In this document: piece after piece, positions 44,767 through 55,974 of the stretch
How the letters are laid out: every line of letters starts with the position of its first letter
How positions within the stretch are numbered: the stretch's first letter is position 1
Assembly: GCA_037952775.1 (NCBI GenBank)
Contig: JBANAY010000004.1
Location: 11,966,001 to 12,030,000, forward strand
DNA from: Clonostachys chloroleuca
Taxonomy: Eukaryota; Ascomycota; Sordariomycetes; Hypocreales; Bionectriaceae
Length of the DNA stretch: 64,000 bases
Reading direction: 5' to 3'
Position numbers and translations under genes: made by a program
Notes under the pieces: model-generated
Database searches by the model: none
What the model was told of the DNA's origin: nothing
Seen by the model: only the letters and a program-made list of their open reading frames with translations

Positions 44767-46262
44767 AGCAGGCCTATCCTGCTCTACCTGGAGAAGGATG
44801 ACCAAAAGATTATACGCAGGAGAAGGACCGACATTGTAACCGGGAGCATTTTGCGAGAGAGAAAGGACTTGCTGATGCTGCCGCACGAGAAAAGGGAGCG
44901 ATGCAATCGCAGATAGGTAGAAGCGGCATCGGGAAGTGGAAGACGATGTGAGGTCATGGACGCCATTCCAGGGATGTCAAGGGCGAGGTGGCCTGTCCTG
45001 CCTTCCTCGATACCGAGAGGCTGGAGAGTAGATAGAGTTTGGTTCAACGCTGAACGAGAGGACCGCAGAAGATACCTAGAGACAGACAGATCCCGAGACA
45101 TTTGCGACCTTGCCATAGGATTGACGCTGAAGTTCGGTCAGGTTGTTGCCATCCCTTGGGATACACGCAAAGCGCCTGTTCGGCATATCTTGAATCTGAG
45201 ACATGGCCGGAGCTTGCTCGGCTTGGGAGGAGGATCACGGCCGGCGAGAATCGGTGCCGTAGTGTTCGTAAGACGGACCGTCGAGAGAACGAAAAGGCCA
45301 TCCTGAAGAGATGGCAACATAGATAGATTGAATAGCTGCTTGCATTATCGGATATAGACAACGATGATGGCGCAAGATAAGGGCAAGCACATGCGTGAAG
45401 AGCAGCGACTTGAGTTCCTTCCTGCTGTCGGCGATAAGATAGACCGACTACACGTTCCCACATCAACATTCCGGTCGAAGGCATCGGAGAGCGCGCAGAT
45501 GCCTGGGTTCTGCGACACCTACCTCCTTGGGCAATGATAGAAGGAGCCAGGACCGACATCGCACTGCCGTGGGACTGCAACATCCTTGGTAGGGACGTTA
45601 TCTGGAAGTGCGTATAAGCTCGGGTTTCATGACCAGCCTCTCTTGGATGACGGAGAACCACTCAAATACTACACTTCCTCTCTGCTATTTTGCCATATTG
45701 TTTGCCCATCTGCTAATTGGCTGTTTGATAGCGTCAAGAACGCTAGCTACAGTCCCCCATTTAAAATTGACATGACGGCTGGGGAGCTGTGCTGGTCAGC
45801 CGGATAATTAGATGGTGTTATTTATGACGTGGTGGCATGGAAAAGGCTCGCGGAATAGCAGAAACCAGTAGTCGAGCACCATCATCGCACTTTGACATTG
45901 ACGTAATTATTTTCTGCAAAGCTTTTAATCTCAGGAAAATACGACAGGAATTGGTCCCTCCGATGAAACTAATCTGGGAGTAGATATCACACTGGGAGAC
46001 GCGCGACTCTTGACCCAAATTCAACGCATTGCCCGACCTGATTGCTCGGCATGAAAGCCCTTACGAACTCCCCTCCGCCCTGATATCGCTCCACTGCCCA
46101 TGTCGCAAAACTTTCAGCTATTTCGTCGCCTCATTACGTTCGACTTGGCGTTGGATTTGAGCCGCGAGTGACCGTGGGGTGCGAGCGCCGCCGCCTAGAA
46201 CTCGATTCTGCCGGCCAACTCGGTCAGTCAACTGCGGTATCAAAGATGAACGAAATCAGAGG
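44767..46262. other. Spacer upstream of the ABC transporter
   Basis: No convincing gene. A 205-codon minus-strand frame (45044-45661) has no domain, no good splice partners and low-complexity composition. Confidence 0.45.
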
Positions 46263-46523
46263 CTAGACAAACCTGTCGCGGGTCATTGGCGGCTTTGTGG
46301 GCAGTTTCTTTGGTTGGCGCTGTATAATTTGCTGCAAATTTGCGATGGCTATCGAGCAGACTTTGGGATGGAGCTGGATGGCTGTCAGAATGGCTTGAAG
46401 GGACGCTACGTAGATGAGGAGGTGAAGCAGCAACAAACCGGGATCATCGCGATGAACCGGCCCAACGATGTTGGGCTGCGATCCAAATTTGGCAGGCTCG
46501 GATGCGGCTTTGGTGGAAGTCAT
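46263..46523 (-). CDS. Small hypothetical protein, 86 aa
   Basis: Single frame from the ATG at 46523. Seen: a polar N-terminus (K-F-G-S-Q-P-N-I-V-G-P-V-H-R-D-D-P), a hydrophobic centre (L-L-L-L-H-L-L-I-Y-V) and a basic end (R-Q-P-K-K-L-P-T-K-P-P). The start chosen is the second Met, since the upstream 73 residues look like UTR. A donor-like gtttgt overlaps the stop, so another exon is possible. The composition is protein-like, but I recognise no family; it may be spurious. Confidence 0.35.
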   Translation of the reverse strand: MTSTKAASEPAKFGSQPNIVGPVHRDDPGLLLLHLLIYVASLQAILTAIQLHPKVCSIAIANLQQIIQRQPKKLPTKPPMTRDRFV

Positions 46524-47134
46524 GGTTGCCAGATTCGCTGTGAGGAACTTGATAACTTGTGGTGCGGCGTGATGCGAGGTGATAGGAACATAGTCTAGAT
46601 AATGTGAGGGTGGGTGAAGAGTTAATCCAAATGACAGGAAACAAAGTGTAGACGTCACAGGCGGCACATGATACGCACACAACTCACGTGGCTTGTGACA
46701 CGCGCCTGCTGAGAGGTAAGTCGAGATGGACGGTGACCGCAACGAGGGAAGGAGCTCCCCTCGGTGAGAGTTTCGGTGATATCATTCACCACCATTGCGA
46801 ACGAACAGGTTTAAGAAGAAGCCGACATGACTGGAGGTGGTGGTCTTACGATAGTTACTTATGCTGATACGGGATTGATTCTGATGCAAAGGCGAAAGAA
46901 GTTATATTTCGATCCTAGTAGCAGAGCTATATGCTTACACTTATTCACCTTGTGGTTTTCGGGGATAACCTCCATACTTCACTCTCCATTTTCTCCAAAT
47001 GACAACTTCTCAAGAAGTAAAACCTTTTCACACCTCCATACATCCGCCAATCTCCTTCATCCAAGACTCATCTGCCCAGCTCACTTCTCCAGCACGGTGG
47101 ACACGATATGTCATTTCCATCTGCACAAGCCTTC
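46524..47134. other. Spacer with no gene seen
   Basis: AT-rich 3' flank of the HsbA-like gene. Confidence 0.45.
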
Positions 47135-48026
47135 CTAAGCCTGGAAAGGAATGGGGACAGGCCCGCCCGTAATCTTGGGGAGGGTAGAGGCAACGGGAGT
47201 GATTTTGTCTTCAACAAGATCGAGAAGAGAAGAAAGAGCGGCAGTGGGGACGGCAGTAGGAAGACCAGTAGGAAGACCAGTAGGAAGACCTGTAGGAAGA
47301 CCAGTAGGAAGACCAGTAGGAAGGCCAGTAGGAATAGAAATGGGCTTCTCACCCTGCTCAATAGCCTTGGCACGGAAGTTGAAGACGCCCTGACCGAAAG
47401 AGTTTTGCAGGAGATCCAGCTTCTTCTCAATGCGTTCCTTGCATCCGGGGACAATCTTCACGGCAGACCGAGCCAGCTGCTCAAGGCCATCGGCAGCAAC
47501 GCTGAGAACGTTGGCGATGATGCTCACAAATGGTGTTCGGCCGATGATGCTGTCCTTTCCGATGATGGAGTCGACGGCGTCACGCGCCTTGTCAACAAAC
47601 TGGAATATCATTGTCAGCATGATGATTAGAAAAAAAACCAGATTCAGATGGTCATCTCTCACGTTCTCAAGGGCGTCGCAGATCTTGTCCTGGTCGCTCT
47701 TCCCAATGTCCTTGAACTGGTCGGGGTTTCCGATGATATCGACAGCGTCGACAACTCCCTCAACTAGCTTACCAAACTCGCCTGCGATCCTCTGCACCAC
47801 GATAGTTAGCTTCCGATCTTTCCATAGGGGTTAATATTAAAGTACATACTGGGACGCTTGTAATGATCTTTGTACTATCCAGACTCGCAACCGTCTGGAT
47901 GATGTCGCTGGCGATGTTGGTCAGACGCTCAAAGGTCTCCGCGACCTCGCCTGGGCTGACAGTCGCCGAAGCCTGGCTTGCAGATAGAGCGAAAGTGACG
48001 CCGGCGAAAAACTTTGTGAAACGCAT
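47135..48026 (-). CDS. Secreted HsbA/cell-wall-mannoprotein-like protein with PTGL repeats
   Basis: Three exons (48026-47850, 47791-47663, 47599-47135), phase 0, give 256 residues. Seen: a signal peptide (M-R-F-T-K-F-F-A-G-V-T-F-A-L-S-A-S-Q-A-S-A), then an amphipathic helical region (V-V-D-A-V-D-I-I-G, K-A-R-D-A-V-D-S-I-I-G) like hydrophobic-surface-binding protein A and cell-wall mannoprotein 1. A Pro-rich tail with six P-T-G-L units follows, then P-V-P-I-P-F. Known: HsbA binds hydrophobic surfaces and recruits cutinase-type enzymes; that role here is inference. Two Cys only (I-C-D, P-G-C). The domain match rests on pattern, not a search. Confidence 0.65.
47258..47334 (-). repeat. 12-bp coding minisatellite
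   Basis: About six units of aggaagaccagt on the plus strand, reading P-T-G-L on the coding strand. Units differ by single bases (one has ctgt, one ggccagt). Length change would add or remove P-T-G-L without frameshift. Confidence 0.85.
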
Positions 48027-49023
48027 TTTGGAGGGATTGTAGAGTAATTGGTAGGTTGTGATATGTGTTTGTGAGTGAGTGGATGAGTTGAGTAGGATGG
48101 GATTGGCGGGGGAATTCGCTCGACTTAAATATCCTGAGATCAACCTAGCTGACTTCGTCTATACATCATATCTATCCATCCCCTGAGAAGTCCGAGATGG
48201 AGTTTGTAGCAGCATCAGTAATCTGCGATCGGACGATGCTGTATGTTGAGAATGTGATGGCAGCAGGTTCGGAATGTCTGAATTGGCGATGGCCTTGAGA
48301 CATATCCGCTACGGACCCTCCTTAGGTCCAGGGCGGCCATACACATTACCTCTTCTCCACCAACTAGTTTCGAATATTCAGCAAGATGATGTATAAATAA
48401 TGTGACGGAGGCTATCCCGCGGGTCGGGAGGGTTGTGTTATTCCGGCAAAACACCGCCCATTCCTTGTCCCTGCCTTGCCTCCACTACATCTCCAGTGAA
48501 ACTCGCATTGCCGGAGCTGTGCATACTCTTCGAGCCTCAACTTGATATGGTAAATGCCTCCTGGTATGTGGTAGCATGCATGGTTGGAGAAATGATCGAC
48601 AGTCCCGGTTGAACACGGCAATTAAGGAGAGAAAGCTTCAAGAAGCGCCAACGAAAACGAATCATATTATATTCTCTTTGAGAATTAATACAGTGATTAA
48701 AGGAGACGCAGTCATCCATCAATCTAATGATTCCGTGGACGAAATGATTGATGGTAGGATTTCAGACTACCTAAGTTTATGGAAGTAATCCCTAACGACG
48801 CACACATTGACACACATTACTACCTGCATTGCACTTGCGTTTAGAACATCGCATCGTGGAAGATTCGGAAAGAAGTGAAAATAAAGTGATACAAGCCCAA
48901 ATAGCCAGTTCATTTTCTAGAATTAACATCTGTGACCCCCTAGCAAGACGTAGACATAATTGCAAGCTGGCCTGGAGAGCCTCTGGTGATGAACAAGAGA
49001 TAGGCTTCCGGTACTCTGAAAGC
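48027..49023. other. Spacer between two surface-protein genes
   Basis: Promoter of the HsbA-like gene (a weak tatttaag lies about 100 nt before its ATG) and 3' flank of the modular gene. No gene seen. Confidence 0.45.
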
Positions 49024-50045
49024 TTAAAGTGCGAGCAGGAAGGCAAAGGTACCGGCCAGAGTGACAACGCCGAAGCTTGTGGTGGAGAGACCGGCAGCCA
49101 TGGCGGTGGGAACGGTGGTGGTGATGGTACCGTTGCTGCTGGGAGTAGGGATGCTGGAAACCTTGGAGGTGAGGCCGCTGGAGGTCACACGGGGGCCATC
49201 GCAATGCCTGAAGAGTATGTTAGCCAACTATCCCATTGTGTAGATAGAAGCAGTGCTTCGGTAGACATGAAAGCTAATGAGGATGGAGGGCAAGTTCTCT
49301 TACCAGTGGTCCCCATGAGGCTCGCAGCCAACGGACTCGGTGGGGGATGGCTTTGTAGGGGTCGCAGAACCATGGCTGTGGTCGTCGTGGTCGGCAGAGG
49401 TGGTTGTGACAGCAGCGGCAGAGCTGGAGGGAGCCCTGGAAGAAGCGCCAGAGGTCACGGCAGGACCCTCACAGTGCCTAGTTAGGTCGTTGTTAGTTAT
49501 GACACAGATCACAAGTCAGTAGCCAGAGGAGAGGGCCTTGGTCTTCTCACCAGTGGTCTCCATGGGGCTGGCAACCGACAGACTCGGTGGGAGATGGGCC
49601 AGGGTCAACAGTCGACCTGTGGTCGTGATCATGGTCTTCGCTGGCAGAGGTAGTGACGGCAGCAGAGGTAGCAGGGCCTTCGCAGTGCCTAGTTCGATGA
49701 TTAGTGAGTCTCTACGGGATGTGTTATAGGTAAGGAATCATCTTCACCAATGATCACCGTGGGGCTGGCATCCGACAGACTCGGTGGGAGATGGACCAGG
49801 GTCGGCAGCAGAGCTCACAGCAGAGCTGACAGCGGCTGAAGTAGGGCGAGGTCCTTCGCAGTGCCTAGAAGGGCGGCAATGTAAGTCTCCATCCCACTTG
49901 ACTTGCTGAATATTAGGGTGGAAGGTTTTGTTACTGACCAGTGATCACCATGGGGCTCACACCCAATAGACTCAGTGGGGGAAGGTGCCTGAGCATACGA
50001 AAGGGACGCAAATCCAAGGAGAGCTACAACCTGAGCGGCCTTCAT
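49024..50045 (-). CDS. GPI-type surface protein with four C-x-P-H-G-D-H-W-H-C modules
   Basis: Five exons (50045-49939, 49864-49748, 49688-49551, 49477-49304, 49207-49024) give 239 residues. Seen: a signal peptide (M-K-A-A-Q-V-V-A-L-L-G-F-A-S-L-S-Y-A), then P-S-P-T-E-S-[IV]-G-C-x-P-H-G-D-H-W-H-C-[ED]-G-P four times, separated by Ser/Thr/Ala linkers, two of which add D-H-D-H-D-H or D-H-D-D-H-S-H. The C-terminus is a Ser/Thr stretch then a hydrophobic tail, as for a GPI anchor. Every intron falls after TG of the Trp codon, inside the motif, so exons 2-4 are symmetric modules of 117, 138 and 174 nt. Cys and His density suggests Zn, Cu or Ni binding at the cell surface (inference). I recall related motifs in fungal wall proteins but no proven function. 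Confidence 0.85.
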
Positions 50046-50196
50046 TTTGATTGTTGTTGAGTGAGTGATAGGATCGGTTGTACTTCCGAAAGAACAAACA
50101 AGAGCCAAGCGAATGTAGGCTGACTGTCAATGAGTATGCTAGAGCTGTAGGGACAGAAAAGAGCCGCAGCCAGTTTGCAAGAAGACCAGAGCTCAA

Positions 50197-50203
50197 CTTT
50201 ATA
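50197..50203 (-). promoter_or_regulatory. TATA box of the modular surface protein gene
   Basis: TATAAAG read on the minus strand, about 155 nt before the ATG. Confidence 0.4.
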
Positions 50204-50741
50204 CGAAGCTACCCACCAATGTGTGGCCAGGTCCCGCTCAACTGCACTTTGCAGCAGGTTCTATGCATTCAGCTGTGCCCGATCTTGGCATCCCGATGAA
50301 ATCACATCTGGAGTCACTTGATGGGTGGGTGGTCAGTCCACCACTGGGATCTCCCCATGCTGATGGTTGGCAGGATGCATGTTAGCAGATGATAATGTGC
50401 AGGAGGGGCCGACCACACCAGATGGGCGTGGGTCGTTATATCTTGGCAATGCAAGATTCAAGGGAACGGGATCATTACATTCGTCCAAGTAAGGTTAATA
50501 TTACGCTCTTTTTAGTTTTCGAGCGGCTTCTGCGGGCCTGATCGCCAATCTGGGAAGTTCAGTTTGGTGGTGGAGGGTGAAATGAGGCCAAGCTGATGGA
50601 CATCAAGGTTCTCACTGCAGCCGAGGAACGCCACAACGGATCAAGATGCCTGACCCTATGTTGCTCTTTTGCATTGAGTGAAAAGTTTGTTTAGTCCTTG
50701 ATCAAGTTTGATGAAGTCAGGACTTGCCTTTGGCTTTCGGT

Positions 50742-50828
50742 AGATTTATGGTCGAGTGGCAGTCTATCGCTAAGCCTGAGCGTTAGACGCCCTACTCATG
50801 TTCTGAACACCACTGAACCCATAAATCA
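50742..50828 (+). other. tRNA-like remnant
   Basis: An 87-nt stretch, the size of a Leu/Ser tRNA, starts with agattta then TGGTCGAGTGG, a good A box, and ends with taaatc that pairs with six of the seven start bases. The T-arm does not fold (ttctgaa with poor stem), so it is at best a decayed tRNA. Confidence 0.25.
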
Positions 50829-51971
50829 AACAGCTCCTCCTAGTTTAGAACGTGCTATTTGAGGGACAAGTACAAGCGTCCAACAACTGTTTCACCATTT
50901 GACACCATCCTATTAATCCGCCAGGCCACTTGCAGAGTGGCGGCCGCCGTCCGAGCCTGCTTATCCCAGGTAGCTTCATTTTTTAAGTACCCCTCTCAGC
51001 AGACCTTTAACCCTCATAACTTCTTAAAATGTGAGAGTGGGTGTCTTTGGATTTACGAGAACCCCAATGGCCCATCCTCTAACTCCGGTCCTGCAAGGTA
51101 CCCGGCGATCTCCGTGCCGCAGGAACTAGATGTCGGCCCTCCCATTTTCTGTCTCCTTCTTCGCCCGCCCAATGGTAGACCTTGAATTAAATTGCTGTTT
51201 TTCTCCTTTCTAATCTATATTTGGACTCTCGTTTACAAAAATCTGCTGCAAGACTAAGTCTTAGTACCCCCATAACCTTCTCAGGTGAACACTTTCCCAA
51301 GTTATTTGCTCACTGCATCCTAAATTTATTTCTACAGACATTTTTGCTAACATGATCTCTGTTAATCATTCTAAATCAAATTATACTGAGGGGCAACTAT
51401 AAAAGAAAGTTCAGGGAGATTCAGCCCCATGTTTCTCGTCAATTCTGACTCAGCTTGAACGAAAATCATCCGAACCTCCAGAAACACTCGCATCAAAGAT
51501 CAGAGATGATTTAGTCTAAAATGAAAGGTTTTTTATGCCAAATTAACCGTTTCAATTTGCATTGTGTTTTTATTATAGTGTTCGTTGACTATGCCTTTGT
51601 CTCTCAGAATGTACGCAGTGATCAGGTTTCGGAGGTTTCTCCGATGAGGTTCAGCTTCGTCACTGCCTTGGACACTTGTAGCACAAAGTGCCTGCTAGCA
51701 TAACTTCCCATAAGAAGAACTTGAAAGAAGGATAAGCCCTTGCTGCGTAGCAAAACATCTACTGAGCCTGTCCCCTCTAATTCTCCGTGTGCAGATGTCG
51801 GCCTGAGAACGTCCCTTTACCACCGACAAGCACCATCCCCAACATCGAACGCCTAACCTAGCTCTCCATTTCCACCGACACTGACCGAATGTAACGCGTT
51901 GTTCTCCAAGTCTCATGCATATGGTCGCCTCCAAGCTTAAACTCCAACATCCATCTGCCGGCCCGAGTCGC

Positions 51972-51984
51972 TCGGTCTGACCGA
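51972..51984. promoter_or_regulatory. TCGGTC-T-GACCGA palindrome upstream of the MFS gene
   Basis: A perfect 6+1+6 palindrome about 340 nt before the transporter ATG, with further gaccga half-sites just downstream. It contains CGG/CCG ends, the style of Zn2Cys6 sites. The bound factor is unknown. Confidence 0.35.
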
Positions 51985-52323
51985 TCAGCGCCGACTGACC
52001 GACCCATTTCCGCCCGTCGGAAAACAAACCGTGGTCATGAGGCTGGTTAAACCACTCAAATTAACGTTTTACTCCACTCCAAGTTACTTCTCCTCCAGAT
52101 TTTCCGCCCATTCAGCAGGGATCATTTCAACTTGGGGTTGAAGCGACGGCTAAAAGCGACCTTCCCCCTCCCCCGCACATTGCTTATTAGGAGAATGTAG
52201 CATTGGATAAATACAGAGGTCCGACCCCGGAATGACTCCCCAATGCTAATTCAAATTGTCTTTTTTCCTAGTCTAGACAGTTTATGGCCATAAAGTCAGG
52301 CTCCTCGACTTATCTTCCAAAGC

Positions 52324-54347
52324 ATGTTCCGCGCTGTGGAGGATCGGCCTACACCGAAGGAGGTGTACAACTGGAGGCTATATTTCGAGGCTTCGGTGAT
52401 TGCTACCGGTTCTTTTCTGTTAGTCCCACTACCAAATAATTCTGAGTGAGATTGGTATACTGACATTGAAGTTTCGACCAGGTTTGGCTACGACTCAGCA
52501 TTCATCGGTACTACGATCGCAAGAAAGAGCTTCAAGGATGATTTCAACGTGTACGGGCCTGAGGCAAACAACATCTCAAGCAACATCACCGCTTCATTCC
52601 AAGCGGGAGCTTTCTTCGGCGCTATATTCTGCTTTCTCAGTAAGAATCACCGGAATCTTATATTTGACGTTCCTTCCTGACGTGATATATGGGTAGTCAC
52701 GGAGAAGCTTGGTCGGAAATGGGCACTTCAGATCGCGAACGTCGTCTTCATGATCGGCGCCGTCATTATGACTGCTGCGACAAACCAGCTATCCTTCATT
52801 TGTGAGCTTCACTTTCCCTGTCCATCGTGCAGAGAGACGGCTGACCTGTCCAGACGCTGGACGTGTTCTCACCGGCTTGGCCTGTGGCGCCATCACCGCC
52901 ACCGTCCCATCTTATATCGCTGAGATTTCAGTTACATCCATTAGAGGCATTCTGACAGGCTTGTTCGAAGTCACATACCAGTCTGGTTCTCTCATTGGGT
53001 TTTGGATCAACTACGGCATCAATGTCAACATGGATCTCACTTCTACGGCGACTTGGAGGATCCCTATGGCGGTGCAAATAATCCCATCCGGCTTGTTGCT
53101 TATTTTTGGGTGGTTCCTTCACGAAAGCCCACTCTGGCTTTTCCGAAACGATCGAGATGATTTGGCGTTACAAGCCTTGCAGGATCTGCGACATCTCCCA
53201 TCAGATCATCAATGTAGGTCTATATTTGTTGAATGCTGGTAGTTCCCTAGAAGGAGATTGGTGTTAATCGTAACAGACCTCCAAGAAGAGATCCTCCAAA
53301 TCCGCATCAGGCTCGAAGAAGAAGCTCTCATTGCCAAAAAGTACGGTTCTGGCTCATGGTCATACTTCCGTGGTGCTCTGTTCGAACTCTCCCGCAAGGG
53401 AATGTGGAACCGCGTTCTGCTGGTCTTTTGCTCCTTTGCACTTCAGAACATGTCTGGCGCAGCTGGTACGTCAATTTGAATTTTGCATTCTTTTGAACAT
53501 GGCATTTACTGACATTTGCAAACTTCAAAGCGATCAACTACTATTCGCCCACACTTTTTGGTTCTCTCGGTATCACCGACGTGAGCTTGTGGACCGGAAT
53601 CTACGGCCTAGTCAAGGCGGTGGCATCAATCATATTCTACGGCGCTCTGATCGACATCTGGGGTCGTAGGAACCCGACCATCATATCCTCCCTTGCTTGC
53701 TCCCTCTGCCTTTGGTTCGTGGGCGCGTATGTCAAAATTGGGCACCCAGCCGACATCATCAAGGCTGGCGAGGAGCTCTCGCCTTCAACTGCGGCGGGGG
53801 AAAGGCTGCAACAGCCATGATCATGATATACAGTGTGTTCTGGTCGTTTGGTCTCAATGGCATTCCCTGGATCGTCTCGGCTGAAATCTTCCCTGGAGCG
53901 CTGCGTAACTTGACAGGAACATGGGCAGCCCTTTGCCAATGGTAAGCCCGCCCGTCACGCCTTGTGTTTGAATGTCCCTTCATCGAGATTCTTGCTGACT
54001 TTTCTCTTAGGCTTGTTCAATTTGTGCTCACAAAGGCCCTCCCTTACATTTTCGCGTCTTTCAATTACGGGACTTGGTTCTTCTTTGCTTGTTGGATGCT
54101 TCTCGCGACCATTTGGGCCTTCTTCTTCCTTCCCGAGACCAAAGGAAAGACTCTTGAAGAGTTTGATATCATCTTGTAAGTTGGAAAGAGGCTTATACCA
54201 ATCTTTTGGTGATTGAGGCTATACTAACATCTACCTCCCAGTGGCTACACAGAGAACAGAACTACCCCGATGCTGGCTTCGAAGACGATGCAAGGAGATG
54301 ATAAAGACGATGTTGTTGAGGAGACAGAGCACAGGCTTCCCTTATGA
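52324..54347 (+). CDS. MFS sugar/quinate-type transporter, one frameshift
   Basis: Eight exons (52324-52418, 52482-52639, 52697-52801, 52854-53213, 53277-53465, 53531-53941, 54011-54175, 54242-54347), about 529 residues. Plasma-membrane uptake of a sugar, quinate or related compound. Seen: L-F-G-Y-D-S-A-F-I-G in TM1, E-K-L-G-R-K-W, P-S-Y-I-A-E-I-S ... R-G, I-N-Y-Y-S-P in TM7, I-D-I-W-G-R-R-N, W-I-V-S-A-E-I-F-P, and the terminal P-E-T-K-G-K-T-L-E-E-F. All splice phases fit except in exon 6, which is one base short: the five-G run at 53796-53800 needs a sixth to keep A-G-G-K-A-A-T-A in frame. This is a disabling mutation or an assembly error; everything else is intact. Confidence 0.88.
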
Positions 54348-55974
54348 GTATACGTAGTACGCTGCAGGAGGCCTTGGCCCCCCGTATCGAAATCACTTGC
54401 GAGAGGCACATAAAACCACCATTCTCCGCCTATTTCTCTGAGGCGGGTCCATAGTCACTCCTTAGATGGTCTTCAAGACTCAAAATCAGACGAATCCATT
54501 GACAACCCTAGTTTAGCTTATTCATCGCAGAATACATTGATCCAGGCGAGCTCGTTGAGTCAGAAGCCGAGCCTTATTGCGTATACCAGCTGTAATTCCG
54601 CAGAAACACATACTAAAGTGTTCTTCTTTAGCGCCATGTTTTAGCGCAAAACACAAACCGGCAAGCTAGGCTTCTCTCACCGAGGTCTTTTGCTCGACAA
54701 GCTATTGTTGCTTAGCCATCTGGAGATTCTGAGTGCTGAGGGATTTGAATTCTATGTTAATGACTATGGCTGCTATAGAGTGTATGGGCCTTTGAACTAG
54801 TACTGAAACAAGACGTTTAACTTTGATAATGAGAAGAGACAAGCAGAAACAAATAGTTTGCGATTAGCATTCCGATGCTTCTCATTAAGCTGAAGGCAGA
54901 CAGAATTATGACTTATAAAGAGGGTAAGGGTTTTATTTGCAGTTTTTTGAGCTCAAAATACGTATAAGTAACTCTATACACAATAGGCAATGATTGAGGC
55001 TCCTGGGGAAGTCAACTTGTATATGTAGGGTTTTCTTTATTCTATTTTGGAAAATTTAGCAACGCTCAGTAATTCTACTATGACTAATACTTGTCTTTGA
55101 AAGCAATCTAGACTATGATACATACGAAAACGTCGCTGAAATAGTATCCTAATATTCGATATCGTTTAGTAATTTCTGAAGTGAACAGCCCGAGGAGGCA
55201 TGGTGGAATTCTGCCGGACATGAAGCTAGCTAAGGTCAGGACGAGGGATTCTGTTGAAAGGAGCATGTTTACGGTCGCTAAGTGTATGGATGTCTAGTTG
55301 TTACAATTGTGTTCTATTCGAAAGAACTAAATCAATAATTGAAGTAAGGAGAAATTTTCATCAACGGTTATGAATCCTTGAGTATTAATCGGTACTTTTA
55401 AAAATGCGATGATTGGGCCAGCCTTCTGGTACGGAAAATTCCTGCTGAGTATTCTAATCATTGTCCGCTGTTCGGCTTTCGCGATACACTGAATTCTGTC
55501 TACCTAGCTAAGAGAATTGAGATGTTCATCCACACAGATGGGCGGATATCGAACGGGCGACTAGTTGATTCTGCATGGAAGTTTTAACTCACCAATACGC
55601 ATCATGGTCTCCTAGGCGGGTCTTCCTGGTAGTAAACTGATCTGAAACGCTACGAGCTTTTTGGCATACTGTAGGTACTGTTCGAATAACTGCCAATCGC
55701 CACCATGCCCAACATCATATGAATTAGTCTAGCCGACTACCCTGGAACTACAGGTGATCGACCCCAACCTAAACTTACAAGACATATCATGATGAATTAG
55801 AGCAAGCTTTTCAGAGACTCCTAGGTTGGGGGTGAAGAAACCGGGAGCGAGATGAGGCGCCAACGCGTGATATCTTCATTTCAACATAACACACTTAAGT
55901 GTGGTATCACCATCCTCAGCCGGGACGTTTCACCCATCCAAACTGGTAACTAATACATCCACCCAATGCAGCAT
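54348..55974. other. 1.6 kb AT-rich spacer
   Basis: Strongly AT-rich, with no frame above 60 codons on either strand. No repeat family is recognised. Confidence 0.5.

Larger units (their letters stand above)
50046..52323. other. 2.3 kb spacer
   Basis: No protein gene. Holds a tRNA-like remnant (50742-50828) and a palindrome (51972-51984), both listed. Frames at 50859-51185 and 51695-52027 lack coding character. Confidence 0.45.

Noticed and set aside
45044..45661. 205-codon frame upstream of the ABC gene
   Set aside because: No domain, no continuity with the TMD0 start, and random-like composition.
47108..47629. 173-codon plus-strand frame over the minisatellite
   Set aside because: Antisense to the HsbA-like gene; the repeat alone keeps it open.
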